Shown here: positions 1-10,998 of the stretch, one piece after another
How the letters are laid out: each line of letters starts with the position of its first letter
How positions within the stretch are numbered: the first letter of the stretch is position 1
The notes under the pieces: model-generated
Database searches by the model: none
The model's input: the letters and a program-made list of their open reading frames with translations, nothing else
Told to the model about the DNA's origin: nothing
Translations under genes and position numbers: made by a program
Source of the DNA: Stachybotrys elegans
Taxonomy: Eukaryota > Ascomycota > Sordariomycetes > Hypocreales > Stachybotryaceae
Length of the DNA: 64,000 nt
Direction of reading: 5' to 3'
Assembly (NCBI GenBank): GCA_020746835.1
Contig: JAGPNK010000008.1
Span: forward strand, 1,364,001-1,428,000

Positions 1-1
1 T

Positions 2-250
2 CTGAAGCCGGACTCCAACACAAACTTGGCGTGTCAGCGAACTCTAATCCCTGTTATCGGACATAACATCTCGGAACCTCTAGAAGCTGGGGCTGAGCTT
101 TTCATGACCCAGGCCGTATTTGCTGTGGCAAAGGACCCCAAGGCCGCGTGGCCAAAGAGTAACAGGACGTTGAAAGCAAGATGGCTGGACCGGCCGTTGG
201 TCCACCGTGGAGACACCAACTCCATCCAAGCCAATGGCTTTATCATCTAG
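2..250 (+). CDS. possible 3' end of a gene cut by the window edge
   Basis: An open frame enters from the left edge and runs to a stop at 248-250, with no ATG near its start, so it could be the last exon of a gene whose body lies outside the window. The readable C-terminus (about 83 residues) contains an acidic/hydrophobic stretch followed by a basic one and has no motif I recognise. An antisense frame of similar length covers the same bases, so length alone does not prove coding. The 3' end lies about 235 bp before the SDR gene. Confidence 0.25.
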   Translation: MKPDSNTNLACQRTLIPVIGHNISEPLEAGAELFMTQAVFAVAKDPKAAWPKSNRTLKARWLDRPLVHRGDTNSIQANGFII

Positions 251-390
251 TGATAAATAGAGCCCTGCGATTGGTTTAGATCGTCCATCCTTCCCAAACA
301 GGAAATCAATTAACATTTCGCTCTCTTGCGTATTCCGTAATCACGGCATCGTATTCCGAAGATTTTGAAGCATCTGACAGCATCTCAATG

Positions 391-400
391 GTTATAAAAG
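391..400 (+). promoter_or_regulatory. TATA-like box of the SDR gene
   Basis: The sequence gttataaaag lies about 85-95 bp upstream of the SDR start codon at 485, a reasonable spacing for a fungal core promoter. It is a motif match only. Confidence 0.4.
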
Positions 401-484
401 GAAGCCAACTCGAACTCAAAAGTCCTCAATATAATATTCATCATTCACTCTTCTAGACTTCGCCAATACGTCTTCCTCGTCACC

Positions 485-1503
485 ATGTCTTCCCCCTTGT
501 GGCTCATAACCGGCGCTTCCAGTGGCATTGGCTTGAGCCTCTGTCTGCGGGCCCTTTCTGCGGGCCATCGTGTAGTCGGCTCCGTACGCAACCGAGAAAC
601 GGCCAGCGCTGCTGTTGAGAAGCTCGAGAAGGCCGGCGGCATCATCGTCGAGATGGATATGACGGAGTCGCAGACCAGCATTGCCGACAAGGTACAAAGT
701 GTCGTGAAGTCGATGGGACCCATCGACTATCTCGTAAACAACGCTGGATACTCTTGGCTGGGTGCTTGCGAGCACCTCAGGTAGATCCCCTCCTCAATCC
801 AATCATCACCGATCATTTCTTGAGAGATGGATTGGTGAAAGAAACTATTGTAGCTAACACTCGGCCATAACAGTGAGAAAGATGCATCGTTGCAGATGGC
901 GACCAATTTATTTGGGCCTCTTTTCACACTTCAGGCGGTGCTTCCGAGCATGCGTGCAAAAGCCTCTGGCACCATTGTCAACATCACAAGTGTCGCGGCT
1001 CAGAACCCAAACCCTGCTTGTTCCATTTATAGTGCCTCAAAAGCAGCGTTAGAAGCACTGTCGGAGTCTTTAGCGAAGGAAGTCGCCCAGCATGGTATCC
1101 GTGTGCTCATCGTCGAGCCCGGAGCTTTCCGTACCAACTTCCTCCAAGCCGTGAGTCTTCCAACATTTACATGGATATTATTGACTGATACTAAAAGTAT
1201 CATCAGGTCAACAAGAAGGACACGGAGACAGTGGTCATTCCTCCTCATTATGCAGATACCGTCGGGGCTGCCATGTCTCTGTTCGCAGCCGCTGATGGTA
1301 AGCAGATAGGAGATCCCGAGAAAGCTGCAGAGCGTATTTTTGAGGCAGTGACACGACAGGGCATGGTCGGTGGCTTGGATGTTCAGAGGCTGGTGCTTGG
1401 CACTGATTCGTGGGAGCGAATGAGGAAGACTGGTATCAAGTTCTTAGAGGAGTTGGAGATACAAAAGGAGTCGGCGGCTAGTACAGCCTTCACAGCCCAG
1501 TAG
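485..1503 (+). CDS. short-chain dehydrogenase/reductase (classical SDR)
   Basis: Three exons, 485-780, 874-1150 and 1207-1503, joined by GT-AG introns of 93 and 56 nt that keep one frame; 289 residues, the usual SDR size. The N-terminal dinucleotide motif TGASSGIG is at residues 9-16, NNAG at 85-88, and the catalytic Ser138, Tyr151 and Lys155 (YSASK) are all present, so the enzyme should be an active NAD(P)(H)-dependent oxidoreductase. There is no signal peptide or membrane segment, so it is probably cytosolic. SDRs of this type act on very diverse carbonyls and alcohols, and the substrate cannot be read from the sequence. The gene stands alone: the next gene (GH28) is convergent, 50 bp beyond its stop. 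Splicing and family are secure; the specific function is unknown. Confidence 0.9.
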
Positions 1504-1553
1504 TAAAGGGCGAACACAACTCATGGATTCGATAAAAGCCCAATGCCATTATT

Positions 1554-3250
1554 TCACCGTCCTTGCTCTGTGTCTCTCTCGTCTGTCGGCTCTATACAAG
1601 TCATATTTAAGAGTGCTGCATCGACATGAGAGCATTCATAAACCGGCGACTTTCCGCTTGGCACCGTGACAGTGAGATTTTCGACACGAATATTGCCACA
1701 ACGCTGTTCGTAGGAGACCGTCAGCGACACTTTTTCTACTGGAACCGAAATAAAAAGAAGTCTGTCACTTACATCTGAAGCGCTGCAAACGAGTGTCCCG
1801 GCCTGCGGGTCTAGCTTTGATGAGACTTGACCCCAGAAGTTTCTCATCGTGATGTCTTCAATGGTGAGATTTGCCTGGTATAAGGTTAGCGAGGCTTTTT
1901 CATTGGTGTAAATAGTCATACTGGAAACTCATTGCAGAGTGTACGGTTACTCTGGCCATAACATTGCGTGATAGTGATGGCGCGGTCATTGTTGTGATGG
2001 TAGAATGTATCGTAGGTGACGTTTCGCACCCAGCCCAAGCCTCCTCCGCCGACGAGGTGCTCTTGAAAATCAGTGTACGCGCCTGGCCAAACCTTGATGC
2101 GTGCGCCGTCGCTAGCATTGCTCATAGATATGTTGAAGACGTAAAGGTTTTCTACAATATCCGTCACGTTGACATACTGGCCCAAGGATCCCACGCTGAT
2201 GCCATGGGAACCGTCGCAAACGAGGTTCTGAATAACAACATCGGTACTGTTTGGCTTGAATGAAACACAGTCTACTCATGTTTTAGATTAGGGTCATTTG
2301 CTTCGTGGGTTCGATATTGACATACCATCAGTGTTGAAGATAACAGAATCTTGAATGACGACACGCGATGATCTGTAAGTATCCCATCCATCAGAGTTGG
2401 CAATTTCCACGCCATTCAGAGACTGAGATTTTAGGTCAGAAGCTTTCACCATTGCACTAAGTTGATGTTACCTTGGCTTCCAAGTCCATGTTGCTAATCA
2501 GAACATCGGTGCTATTAGCTATGATGTTGAACCACTATGCAGTATCAGCCGCTCATTCTGGAAAGCATGGTGTGGTGACGAGGCCCGGGATCTTACGTGC
2601 GGAGGGTTTCGCATTCGGATATTAGACATGGTAAGCCCATGTGCGCCATCAAGAGAGAGCAGCATTGGCCGAAGTAACTAGCCCCGTTAGCTGAAACCCT
2701 GATGGCCGAGGATCTGACGCACAGCTCTGTTGGTTTCAATCTCTTCCCAATAAACTTGGCCATGTCCGTCAATAAGGGACTTGTCATTGGTCAAATCACC
2801 ATAGATGTTGATGTCTTCGCCACCAATCTTCCAGAACACAGACTGATTCTGGAACCTGTATTTGAAGCTGTTGTCATTCCAATAGTAAACGTCCGAGTCA
2901 TCAAAGTGAATCTCGCCCGTGATCACAATGTCGATGTGGGATAGGAACGTTAGATCGAGCGGTGAGGCAATCCAGTACGTCTTGTCAAACACAATTGTTC
3001 CTCCATGGTTGCATTGTTGAAATGCTTGCAAGATATTCGGTGCTGCGTCATCTTCCTTGTTCTTGGACTCCCTGACGTAGCATACTCTACCAGTTTCTCT
3101 TACTGGTGAGTGTGGCATCGGCGTCCCAGTGTTGTATGGCCATGGCTTGATCTCCGGGCGCTTCGGTATCCGGCTCGGGCATTCTGCTTGAACTGCGAGG
3201 GTGTTGCTCACGACTAGCAATGCCGCCACGATTGATCTTGTCCAAGCCAT
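1554..3250 (-). CDS. secreted GH28 exopolygalacturonase
   Basis: Seven exons on the minus strand: 3250-2723, 2677-2597, 2534-2472, 2422-2326, 2271-1922, 1874-1773 and 1703-1554; 456 residues, matching fungal exo-PGs (about 440). A signal peptide covers residues 1 to about 22. GH28 signatures appear in order: NTDDC with the catalytic aspartates (split by the intron at 2325-2272), [22 protein letters not shown], and the substrate-binding RIK in ARIKVWPG. The context around these motifs resembles fungal exopolygalacturonases (PgaX/PgxC type), which release galacturonic acid from the non-reducing ends of pectin outside the cell. Many N-x-S/T sites fit secretion. The 69-nt intron 1772-1704 is a multiple of three with no in-frame stop, so a gene finder could read through it; skipping it restores the family alignment. 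The gene complements the cytosolic GH105 gene at 21343-22461. Confidence 0.9.
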
Positions 3251-3553
3251 GCTAGGTGTCGAAGTTAACCCGAAGTTGGAGGTTCATTGGCCCAGCACCG
3301 ATAAATCTGGATGTTTACTTTATATCAACGCTGACGGCACTGGCTTTCCGTCCTCGAAAGGCTATACGTGGAATATTCAATGCTCTCGGGAATAGCCTGG
3401 CCGGAAGTACGGCACATAATACGACTGTGATGATGGGGCAGTGGAGTTCCCCGACTTCTCCGCATGCAATGAGCTCACATATGCCTTTCAACCCCGAAGG
3501 CCCGGTTTGTTGCGCTCACACATAGCCATTTACTTAAGTCTGTATATTCATCC

Positions 3554-4530
3554 CTACTTAGGTTCCTTCGATCCTGCAGCTGTAGCTTGGCGGATCAACT
3601 CATACAAAATATCCATCCTCACCGTAAACTTCTGTCCCTGCGTGACTGTAGCGCCCTCGTGCAGCAGCCTGCTGTGCTGGAATATGAGAACGCTTCCCAC
3701 CTTAGGGTTCACATCAATCCGCCTTTTACCATCTGGGGACAGGAAAGCCGTCGCGCCACCAGCCAAGTCGCTGTCGGAAGAAGCTGCGGCTGAGTCGTTG
3801 AGGTACAGGTGAAGAGTGTAATGTGTCATAAACTCCTTGTCGCCCTCAGTGTACCAATATGGACTATCACGGTGGGCTGTAGCTTGTCAGGCTATTGCAA
3901 AGGGCGTTTTGAGGGGATATGACGCTTACGCTTGAAAAAGTTTCCCTTGGAATAACGGAGGAATCGCATCCTATTGTTGACGCGGCTAAAGTGCCACGCT
4001 CCCTTTTGCTTTGGATTTGACCATTTGCTTACTTCTTCTTCCACAGAAGCCAGCATATGTTCTAGCCCATCCGCCTGAGCGCACCGAGCCCACACCCGAT
4101 CGGGGATATCTTGGTTATCCCAGATGATGCGGTCGCTCTCTCGGTATCCTGGTATTGCCTTTTCATATCCCGGACCGACTGCTATCTTGGCAGGCCTCCA
4201 AGGACTATCATTCTCAGTGTCCTCTGGCTCATTAATCGCAGACTCTTCAGCCATGCGGATCAATTGTTGGCATTCCTCCTTGGAGAGAACGTTTTCGAGT
4301 GTCACGGCAAGACACCCTTCGTACTCGGGTATGCCAGCAGCTGCAAATGGAACTGGGGTTAGAGTAATTGGCTGGTCAGATGGCCCCTGTAAAAAATCGG
4401 GAGGAATATCGACATGTTGAGACTTGTACGTCGTCTTGGTCGCTGCGTTTATTGATGCAAGTCTGGCTGTTGAGGACTCTGTCGACTTTTCGCCTGCACC
4501 TACAAGACTCTTGATAAAGTTGGAAGCCAT
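3554..4530 (-). CDS. 2-oxoglutarate/Fe(II)-dependent dioxygenase, prolyl 4-hydroxylase-like
   Basis: Two exons, 4530-3930 and 3882-3554, 309 residues; the 47-nt intron has a GTAAGC donor. The start at 4530 has a good context and is preferred over an upstream in-frame TTG. The C-terminal half has the metal and cosubstrate residues of the family: the HxD pair His204/Asp206 (in AHRDSPYWY), distal His275 (LLHEG) and Arg289, which would bind 2-oxoglutarate. The first catalytic His is created a few codons after the splice junction. No signal peptide or ER-retention motif is visible, so it is unlikely to be a collagen-type secretory P4H; hydroxylation of a cytosolic protein or small molecule is more likely. 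A TTTATAAA on the minus strand at 4593-4600 is a plausible TATA box. Confidence 0.85.
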
Positions 4531-5073
4531 GATGGTGGAATGGTAAAATAAAGTATTGAAGCAATGTTGACACAACAGTGGGGGTTGTGAATTTTATAAA
4601 CGACAAAATAAGAGGACAAGTCGCCAAATCATTGGACTGAGCCTTGCTAGACGTCTGCCTGGGGCTGTGCAGTTTACCGGGCAACCGCCTGTGACCAGGC
4701 AGCAGCAATCCCCAATAGTTCTAGCCGCTGGCCCGATAACGCTAACAGACAGACAACCAGACGGTGCTATCCTCGCTGGAGATGCAGCACGGCAAGGCAA
4801 CAACTTAATCCACTCGCCAAGTGGCATGACAGCAGAACACTTGGCCTTCATCTTCCTACTTGTACAAATCTAGGCGCACTCGCGCACTTTGATACATCAG
4901 GTAGACGTTAGTCTCCCCTACTGAGGCACTGACTGGGGTCGTCAGAGTTGCAATCATATGGCTTGGACCAGCTACTTAGTGCCCATAGTCCATCACCACA
5001 CATACGACAGACATCCACTGCATCTACCTTCTCTTGTATCTTCTGTGTCCCTTTTCGCGATTTCAACCCTTAC

Positions 5074-5629
5074 TCAGTTAATAATAGCCTGTCCTAAATA
5101 CGCCGTTACAGTATCCAAATACACATCATCGCACCCACGAATAATATTCAGCCCACAATCAATGCACTCTTGGTACAAAAGCGCAACATCATTCCTGTTC
5201 AGCCTACCTACCAATGAACTTGCAACGCTTGGCGATGCTAGCAATTCATGGGCCTTTTAATTCGTCAAGAGTGCCCTGCTGAACCAGCACCTTGACTTCA
5301 CTGGCCGCATCCAAGTCAGCTGAACATTGAGATACCGTAAGCAGGGTGTCATGAAATATTCACGGTAGAGGCCCTAGAGTCTCCCTTGGTAGGTGATTCA
5401 GGCTTGGCTGGTTTATATAACTTTGCTTCTTGCATCAAACCCTTTTTGAAGTTGTTCGACAAGCGCTGACGGGGGGAGAATCCGATTCATCGCGGGGATT
5501 CACTCTGCGAGGCTGGCCAGAATTGTGCCCTTGATCCTTATTACTGTTCACATGATGCACTGCGGACACGCTAGTCTCTTCCTTGTTTGCAGCTAGCGCG
5601 TAGTGTCCGGGGATGCTTTGTGCACTGCC
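5074..5629 (-). pseudogene. frame-broken relic of an unidentified protein gene
   Basis: Reading the minus strand, coherent protein-like sequence continues for about 550 bp but jumps frame several times. A Ser/Pro-rich stretch opens right after a splice-acceptor-like cttag at 5634-5630. A helical-looking stretch runs from 5359 to 5247, then the frame shifts at an A4 run (5255-5258) into a 60-codon tail ending at the stop 5076-5074. Further frame changes fall near a C6 run (about 5471-5476) and an A5 run (about 5444-5448). Each switch sits at or near a homopolymer and joins segments of similar character, which is what old indels look like. No ATG or domain was recognised, although the tail vaguely recalls ankyrin-type helices. 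Assembly errors at homopolymers are the main alternative. Confidence 0.45.
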
Positions 5630-6049
5630 CTAAGCTTGGAGCCTTTGGGTGGTGGCGCTGCTGTTTGTGCTGCTGCTTTGAATCAATTCATGGGGGTGAG
5701 TAGAGGAGTCCCCCACATCCGAGTATCAAAGCATGCCCGCCGCGGGCATCATGTCGGACTGGGGCGTGATCAGGGACACGGACTGACTTAGTGGTTTTGG
5801 GTTGGAGCAGGGAGATGTGAGGAGAGAAAGGTCCGATATTATGTATTGGTGCTGCGTCACACGTCCGCGTTGGGGCAGCCCAAGAAGATATGGACATGGA
5901 AGTTCACTGAACCACCCTACACAACTTTTGTGTAAAAACACGCCAAACTTGGTATACAGTGCTTTGTGCATCCTTTGGTGTGGCGAAAGTTCTACAGGGG
6001 AGCAGGCTCAGTGATTCACTGTCCAAGTCAATGTGTGGTCTTTATTATC

Positions 6050-6058
6050 TATTTAAAC
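6050..6058 (+). promoter_or_regulatory. TATA-like element
   Basis: TATTTAAAC lies about 140 bp upstream of the start codon at 6196. It is a motif match only. Confidence 0.3.
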
Positions 6059-6195
6059 GCCCGTCCTCCTTCTTCTACAAACCTCAAGGCATGCTCTGCT
6101 TCGTTACCTCTGTCGCCAACTTACTACAGGACTGTCGATCCTTTTTCACAAAATCACCAAGATATCCTTGACACCTAACTATCAACCATCCTACC

Positions 6196-6810
6196 ATGTC
6201 TTCCAGCCAAGATACACCCTCAGCCTCCGCTGGTCGTCCTATGGATGCAAGGGGAGCCAAGACCGGATACGCAGGTCTCATCTTGGTTGAAAGCCAGAGC
6301 ATGAGTGTGTTCGAGAATTTCAGGCTCAATCCAGACACCGAGCTTGACGACAAAACGTTTGATGCTGTAGCTTTATTGCAAAAGACGCTGTTGGAGGAGC
6401 ACCAAGACTATTTCGCTTCCAGTCGGCATTCCGATGCGTCTTCCAGCATTAAAGAATTGGTCAACAAATATGGCCTCCACCAACGCGTCTGGAGGCACGG
6501 AATCAAGGACTACCTGGAGTTCCTGAGATTGAACCTCCCGAAGTCTAAAACTTATATGGAAACTTTTATACCCGCTGCCATGCTCGCCGTGGACAGTTTT
6601 AGCCATTTAACGCCGAAAGAGCAGAAATTTGAGCATTTTTGGGATGACTGTCTCCGAGACATCCGGCGGTATCGGCTGCCTCTCCAGAATGGAACTGCCA
6701 AAGAGTCAGGCTGGCTGGCTGAAGACCTTACCATTCGAGATGACAACGATAATGTAGTGCCAACAGAGGAGAACAAGGAGTGGAGAAGGAAGCTTAATGC
6801 TTCCTTCTAA
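6196..6810 (+). CDS. small intact relative of fungal EST1-type DNA/RNA-binding-domain proteins
   Basis: A single exon of 204 codons with ATG in good context. From memory of the family, three blocks match a widespread fungal group annotated as EST1-type DNA/RNA-binding-domain proteins, in the same order: a TGYAGLILVES-like block (residues ~23-33), LLEEHQDYFASSRH (~64-77), and LHQRVWRHGIKDYLEFL (~93-109) followed by the FWDDCLRDIRRYR element (~147-159). Those proteins are normally several hundred residues long and continue beyond this point; here the frame ends about 45 residues after the last block. No signal peptide or membrane segment is seen. It may be a truncated paralogue or a small member with lost C-terminus. 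Function is unknown, and homology to telomerase factor Est1 should not be read as telomere function. Confidence 0.65.
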   Translation: MSSSQDTPSASAGRPMDARGAKTGYAGLILVESQSMSVFENFRLNPDTELDDKTFDAVALLQKTLLEEHQDYFASSRHSDASSSIKELVNKYGLHQRVWRHGIKDYLEFLRLNLPKSKTYMETFIPAAMLAVDSFSHLTPKEQKFEHFWDDCLRDIRRYRLPLQNGTAKESGWLAEDLTIRDDNDNVVPTEENKEWRRKLNASF

Positions 6811-7955
6811 TATTTGTCTCTAACGTATTCCTTTGATTGATTTTAGCGAAAATGAGTGGTTCTCTTCGCGATCAAGCTCGGTAGCAAAGAATAAAACCGT
6901 GCCCAGCAGTTGGAGACATTAGCTCTACACGTTTAGAGACTTTTCTTATACAATATGATAAAGTTTTTACCTCGGAATATCCTCTTGCTCACCTTCAGAA
7001 GCCCCGCAAGGCCATATGAGGGAGCAGGGATGGGGACCGAGTGCGGACCAGTAATCATCTAAGAGGTCCAACTCGAGACAGTCGATTGGACGAGGATTTT
7101 CAATGTAGGGTGCCTCACGAACCATGTGATAGCCTCTGGGCTACTCTCGTCGGTTGGAAGAGCGCCTGCCAACGAGCTTTCCCACGGATTTGAGACCGGA
7201 GACCACAACAAGGCCCAGACCAGCGTCAACCAGCAGAGAGAATCGGCATAGCCACTCCAGACAGTAACCTCGCTGCGTGGTTGTGGAAGATTGCTAGCTC
7301 TAAGGATCAGTGCAGCAAGTAGTGATGCGGTACACACATAGCCGAGGCTGTTGCGGTTCTATGCCATAACATAATATCAGCTACAGCACCTCCGCTCCAG
7401 CATTCTGTCTCTCTAGCCCACTCCAGGACATACTGCCACACTCACAACAGTAGGTAGTTAACTGGCCAAGCAAGAAAGGGTAGACAGGAATATCATGACC
7501 AAAGATACTTTTCACAATAGCAGTGATCTAACTACATGACGCTGCTACCAAGCAACTGAAATCATCAACGTGACGATGGAGCCTGCGCATGCTCTAGAGA
7601 AAAACTACGGCTAAAGACGCAAGGAAGGGAGCGACTAGGACTGGTAGTTTGCCAGCTGAGTAGGAGGATAGTGAAGACTGGACAACCCCCAGGCCAACAT
7701 TGATGTCACACGAAGCACATGAACGCAATCTAAGCACCGCGTCACTCGGCCGAAGCCTTCTATCGGCCTCGGCGAGTTAATTAACATAAATACAAAAGGA
7801 GAACGTCAAATGTCGGGTTGATGCGAGACATTACAGTGGAGAGCTGAACAGGCGTGTTAGTGATAGGGTGATGGCTATCGGTATCAAGAGGCAGCCATAT
7901 ATAAATTACTAGTCAATCATTTTATTGCTTTGACAATCTAATATAAATATTAAGA
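6811..7955. other. gene-poor interval with a possible minus-strand remnant
   Basis: No complete gene was recognised. 6967-7373 on the minus strand has coding-like sequence in two frames (separate entry). 7380-7955 shows nothing I can interpret beyond the presumed 3' flank of the VIT-vWA gene. Confidence 0.4.
6967..7373 (-). pseudogene. possible remnant of a small membrane protein gene
   Basis: One minus-strand frame from about 7373 to 7059 encodes hydrophobic segments (TASLLAALILRA and SLCWLTLVWALLW) and opens just after a catag acceptor-like site. A second frame, from about 7130 to the stop at 6969-6967, begins with an in-frame ATG and gives an acidic, coherent C-terminus (VREAPYIENPRPIDCLELDL). 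The overlap suggests either an unrecognised intron or a frameshift. No family was recognised and no convincing first exon was found. Confidence 0.3.
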
Positions 7956-10834
7956 CTAGACATTAGGAGCACAACTTATTTGCACCCTTCCGCTATGTTC
8001 CTGTATGGTATCAACCGTAGGGGCCGTTCCGTCCCTGGTTTCTTGGTTTGCATTTGTCCCAGCCCATGAATCTACCGCCGATAATGAAGATGAAGAGTCA
8101 TCTCTTCGCGCTTCGGCTTGATCAGAAATCATTCTCCTTCCCTTTAGGACATCTGCTATCCGTGCCATGTCAAGGCTATCACCTCCGTGGGCCTCTAGAA
8201 AGCTCTTAGCCTTGTCATACATGGCCTCCCACAGACCCCTCCAGGGTAAAAAGTCACGTTCTAGCAAGAATATTATGGCTGCAGTATGAATAACAGCGCG
8301 GGGAGTCGGGTTTTCGTGCAGAGCAAGAAGTGCAGGCCCAACTTCAGAACCCAGAACTTTTTCCACTTTGGTGTGATCCAGAAACTCAAAGGACCCATCA
8401 AACCTTTGGCATTCAAGCAGCTGATGAATTGTGTATATCGGCGACTTGATGAGGGCTGTCTCTGGATCCTGCCAGCGAAAGCTGGACTCAGCTGGTGAAT
8501 TGAGTGTATCGTTGACTAGGGGAGGGATGTGTCCGAAACTTGACATCGAGTCAGGGTCCCGTGGGGGCAATGCGTGGGATATGGCGTGGGATATGGCGTG
8601 GGGGTAGTCGCTGTATGGTAGTCCGGGGGGTGGCGCGAATGCCGCAAAACCACTACCATCACGAGAAGATGAATAGTTAGGCGATATGAGGTGAAGAAGT
8701 CTGGATGGGCTATTGTTGGCAACACGTAGTACTGAGGTCCATGTCAAGTCTCGTTCTTGGAGGAGGTCGTCAGAGGGGGCGCTGTTTATCCACGGAGAGT
8801 TAGTAGGCAGGTTGTTGCTCATGTCTCCGTCATCCAAAGATTGCTCGACCAGGCAGAAGCTCGTCCACTCAGATACCAATGACCATTTCTTGGCAATGTA
8901 TTCCGCCAGTTCGTGGTTGTTGGACTCTTTGAGATCGTTGAGAATGGACCTGGCTGCGACTCTATGGACAATGTCGTCTTTGCCCCTAGAATGCTGAATC
9001 GGTACCGTGATGGAAGCTTCGAGACCATCCGAAGTCATCGCCTTGACCGTCAATGTCGATAGCTTGATGGGTTTTTCGATTAGCCACCAAAGGCAATTGC
9101 CCGAAAAGTGGCTTAGCTCGGAATAATGAAGCGGAGATTGATAAGCAGCCACCAGATGGTCTGTGTTTTTGTTAGTCGAGATATAAGTATGAGCAGCATT
9201 CACCTACCTTCGCCTTTGTCGTTTATTCCATTGAAGGTTAGTTGAAGTGGTCCCAAATGCTTCGTACCCCATGCCGCCTTGGCCAACGCCATCACCCTGT
9301 CTTCCCAACCAGTCAATTGCGATGGTGGGATGCACTCGGCATACCCACCCCCAGCCTTTGCGATGCCTTCAACAAGGGCATGAGAGACGTTATAACCGAT
9401 CCCAAGGGAGAAGAACCGAACCTGGCCTCCCGAATTCCTGCGCGTTTCTCGAATAAGCTGCAGCGTTTGATCCAGTCGCCAGACTTCCCCGTCCGTTAGA
9501 ATTAGTATATCCGTCGGTATCGAGTGATTCCTCGACTGGATCAAAGCCTCAAGGGCCGGCAGCAGTTCTGTACCACCCATGTTGGCCCAAAAGGTATCCG
9601 CAACATAAGAAAGTGCTGCGTTGAGGCTCATCTCAGAATACGCAACTGACTGCGGGCACCAGGAGCTCCATCCGCTACCGAACGACCAAAGGTTGAACCT
9701 TCTCCCCACAGGAATGCCTTTGAGGAAGAACTTCATGGCAGACTTGAGAGTTTCCATCTTATCGATCATCGATCCAGATCTATCCACAAGAAAGATAACC
9801 TCTCCAGCGCTGGACGCCGGTTCGGGGCGAAACAACACCTTCCCGGGGAGTTTGAGCATCAACGCGTGGTGATCTCGTAGCGACGAATGCTCTTCAAGCC
9901 ATGCCTTTGGGCACTCTCTAGTGCTTTCAGACCCCGTTTCGATATCGAGGACAAAATCTTTGTCAAGGAATGCTGAACCTGACTCGAGATAAACCAAAGC
10001 AGTGCGGTTGTGCCTAGGTGCATCATCTGCTAAGTTATCCCAGCTTACCATCTTAGCTGCGTCGACATCCCTCTCAACCGCGATCTCGTGGGTTTTGCAA
10101 ATGATGGATTTGATAGCTTCGGACTCTTGAATCTCAATTCTCAAAGACAACCCCTTTTTCATGTCGGGCGGGGTTGCAACGGTAAATCCCGGGGTGCCAT
10201 AACGGGAGGCGACACAGGTTGGGATAATAAGAGTCGTTGTGCCTCTTTGGTCCGCGAAGCGGCTTTTCAGCAACGTGATGAACATGATTTCCACCTTGAC
10301 TTTCGTGCCGGCGGGGATGTTGCCGAGAGAAGTGGTGAAGATTTCTGGTGTGTTTTGCTCTAGCAAGCCGCTCACGTGGCCTGCAGTCACGCCATCCTCG
10401 AAAGCCTTCTTGGCATCTCGCTTGGACTTGATAATTCCCCTGAGGGATCTGTTTGTGCCAATCCTGCAATTGAACTCTGTGACAGTGCAATTATTTGGAA
10501 GCGGGAAGGTGTATTGTCCCCGAGGTATGCGCATGTCGGGACTTGTTAGAAAGAATTGCGTTACTGTCACGCTTGCCAGGTCTTCTAGTATTGCTACATC
10601 CAGCGATACCGACATCGGCGCGAGGGTTATGCGGGAAGACTCGCGAACCTCGGGGGCAGTGCTTGAGGGCAACCTTATTAAATTGACTGCCCTGGGTGAC
10701 ACGCCAGGGGCGTTCGCTAAGACATCTTTTCGCCTCGATATTGGCCTATCCTCTGGTGTTCCGTTCGCGATGCGAAGCTCAGGAGGAAGGGGTTCGCGAG
10801 GGTCCCACGAAATTCCAGGTGCGAATATACTCAT
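7956..10834 (-). CDS. VIT and von Willebrand factor A domain protein
   Basis: Two exons, 10834-9208 and 9160-7956, 943 residues, separated by a 47-nt intron whose removal joins the frame. The N-terminal third (about residues 70-200) matches the VIT domain of inter-alpha-trypsin-inhibitor heavy chain and PARP4/VWA5-type proteins. A vWA domain starts near residue 345 with an intact metal-ion adhesion motif DRSGSM at 351-356 and a later TDGEVW. The C-terminal third is low in motifs, Ser/Pro-rich around 8520-8800, with a short repeat HAISHAISHA encoded by a duplicated 12-bp unit near 8575-8600. No signal peptide is seen, so it is probably intracellular. VIT-vWA proteins usually act as metal-dependent protein-binding scaffolds; the partner is unknown. 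The first ATG of the open frame lies further up, but 10834 matches the family start best. Confidence 0.88.
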
Positions 10835-10998
10835 GGTTCTCAAGAAAAAGGCTTGTTTGTTTGAGACGATAGAGTGTGAGGACAATCGTTATGGTGAGGA
10901 CATAAACTGAGCAAGTGTGATGAAGAAGCGAAGGAGCGGTAACTGGGACAAGGCAAAAGGGCCCTGTGTATGCCTTACATACATTCAGCCTCAAAAAT

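Larger units (their letters stand above)
4531..6195. other. intergenic region holding a decayed minus-strand gene
   Basis: No intact gene was recognised. The segment 5074-5629 on the minus strand contains broken coding-like sequence (separate entry). The rest (4600-5070 and 5640-6190) carries the dioxygenase promoter and the upstream region of the gene at 6196. A TTTATATAA at about 5411-5420 on the plus strand faces no intact gene. Confidence 0.5.

Noticed and set aside
4958..5260. 100-codon plus-strand ATG frame
   Set aside because: It is antisense to coherent minus-strand protein-like sequence and has no features of its own.
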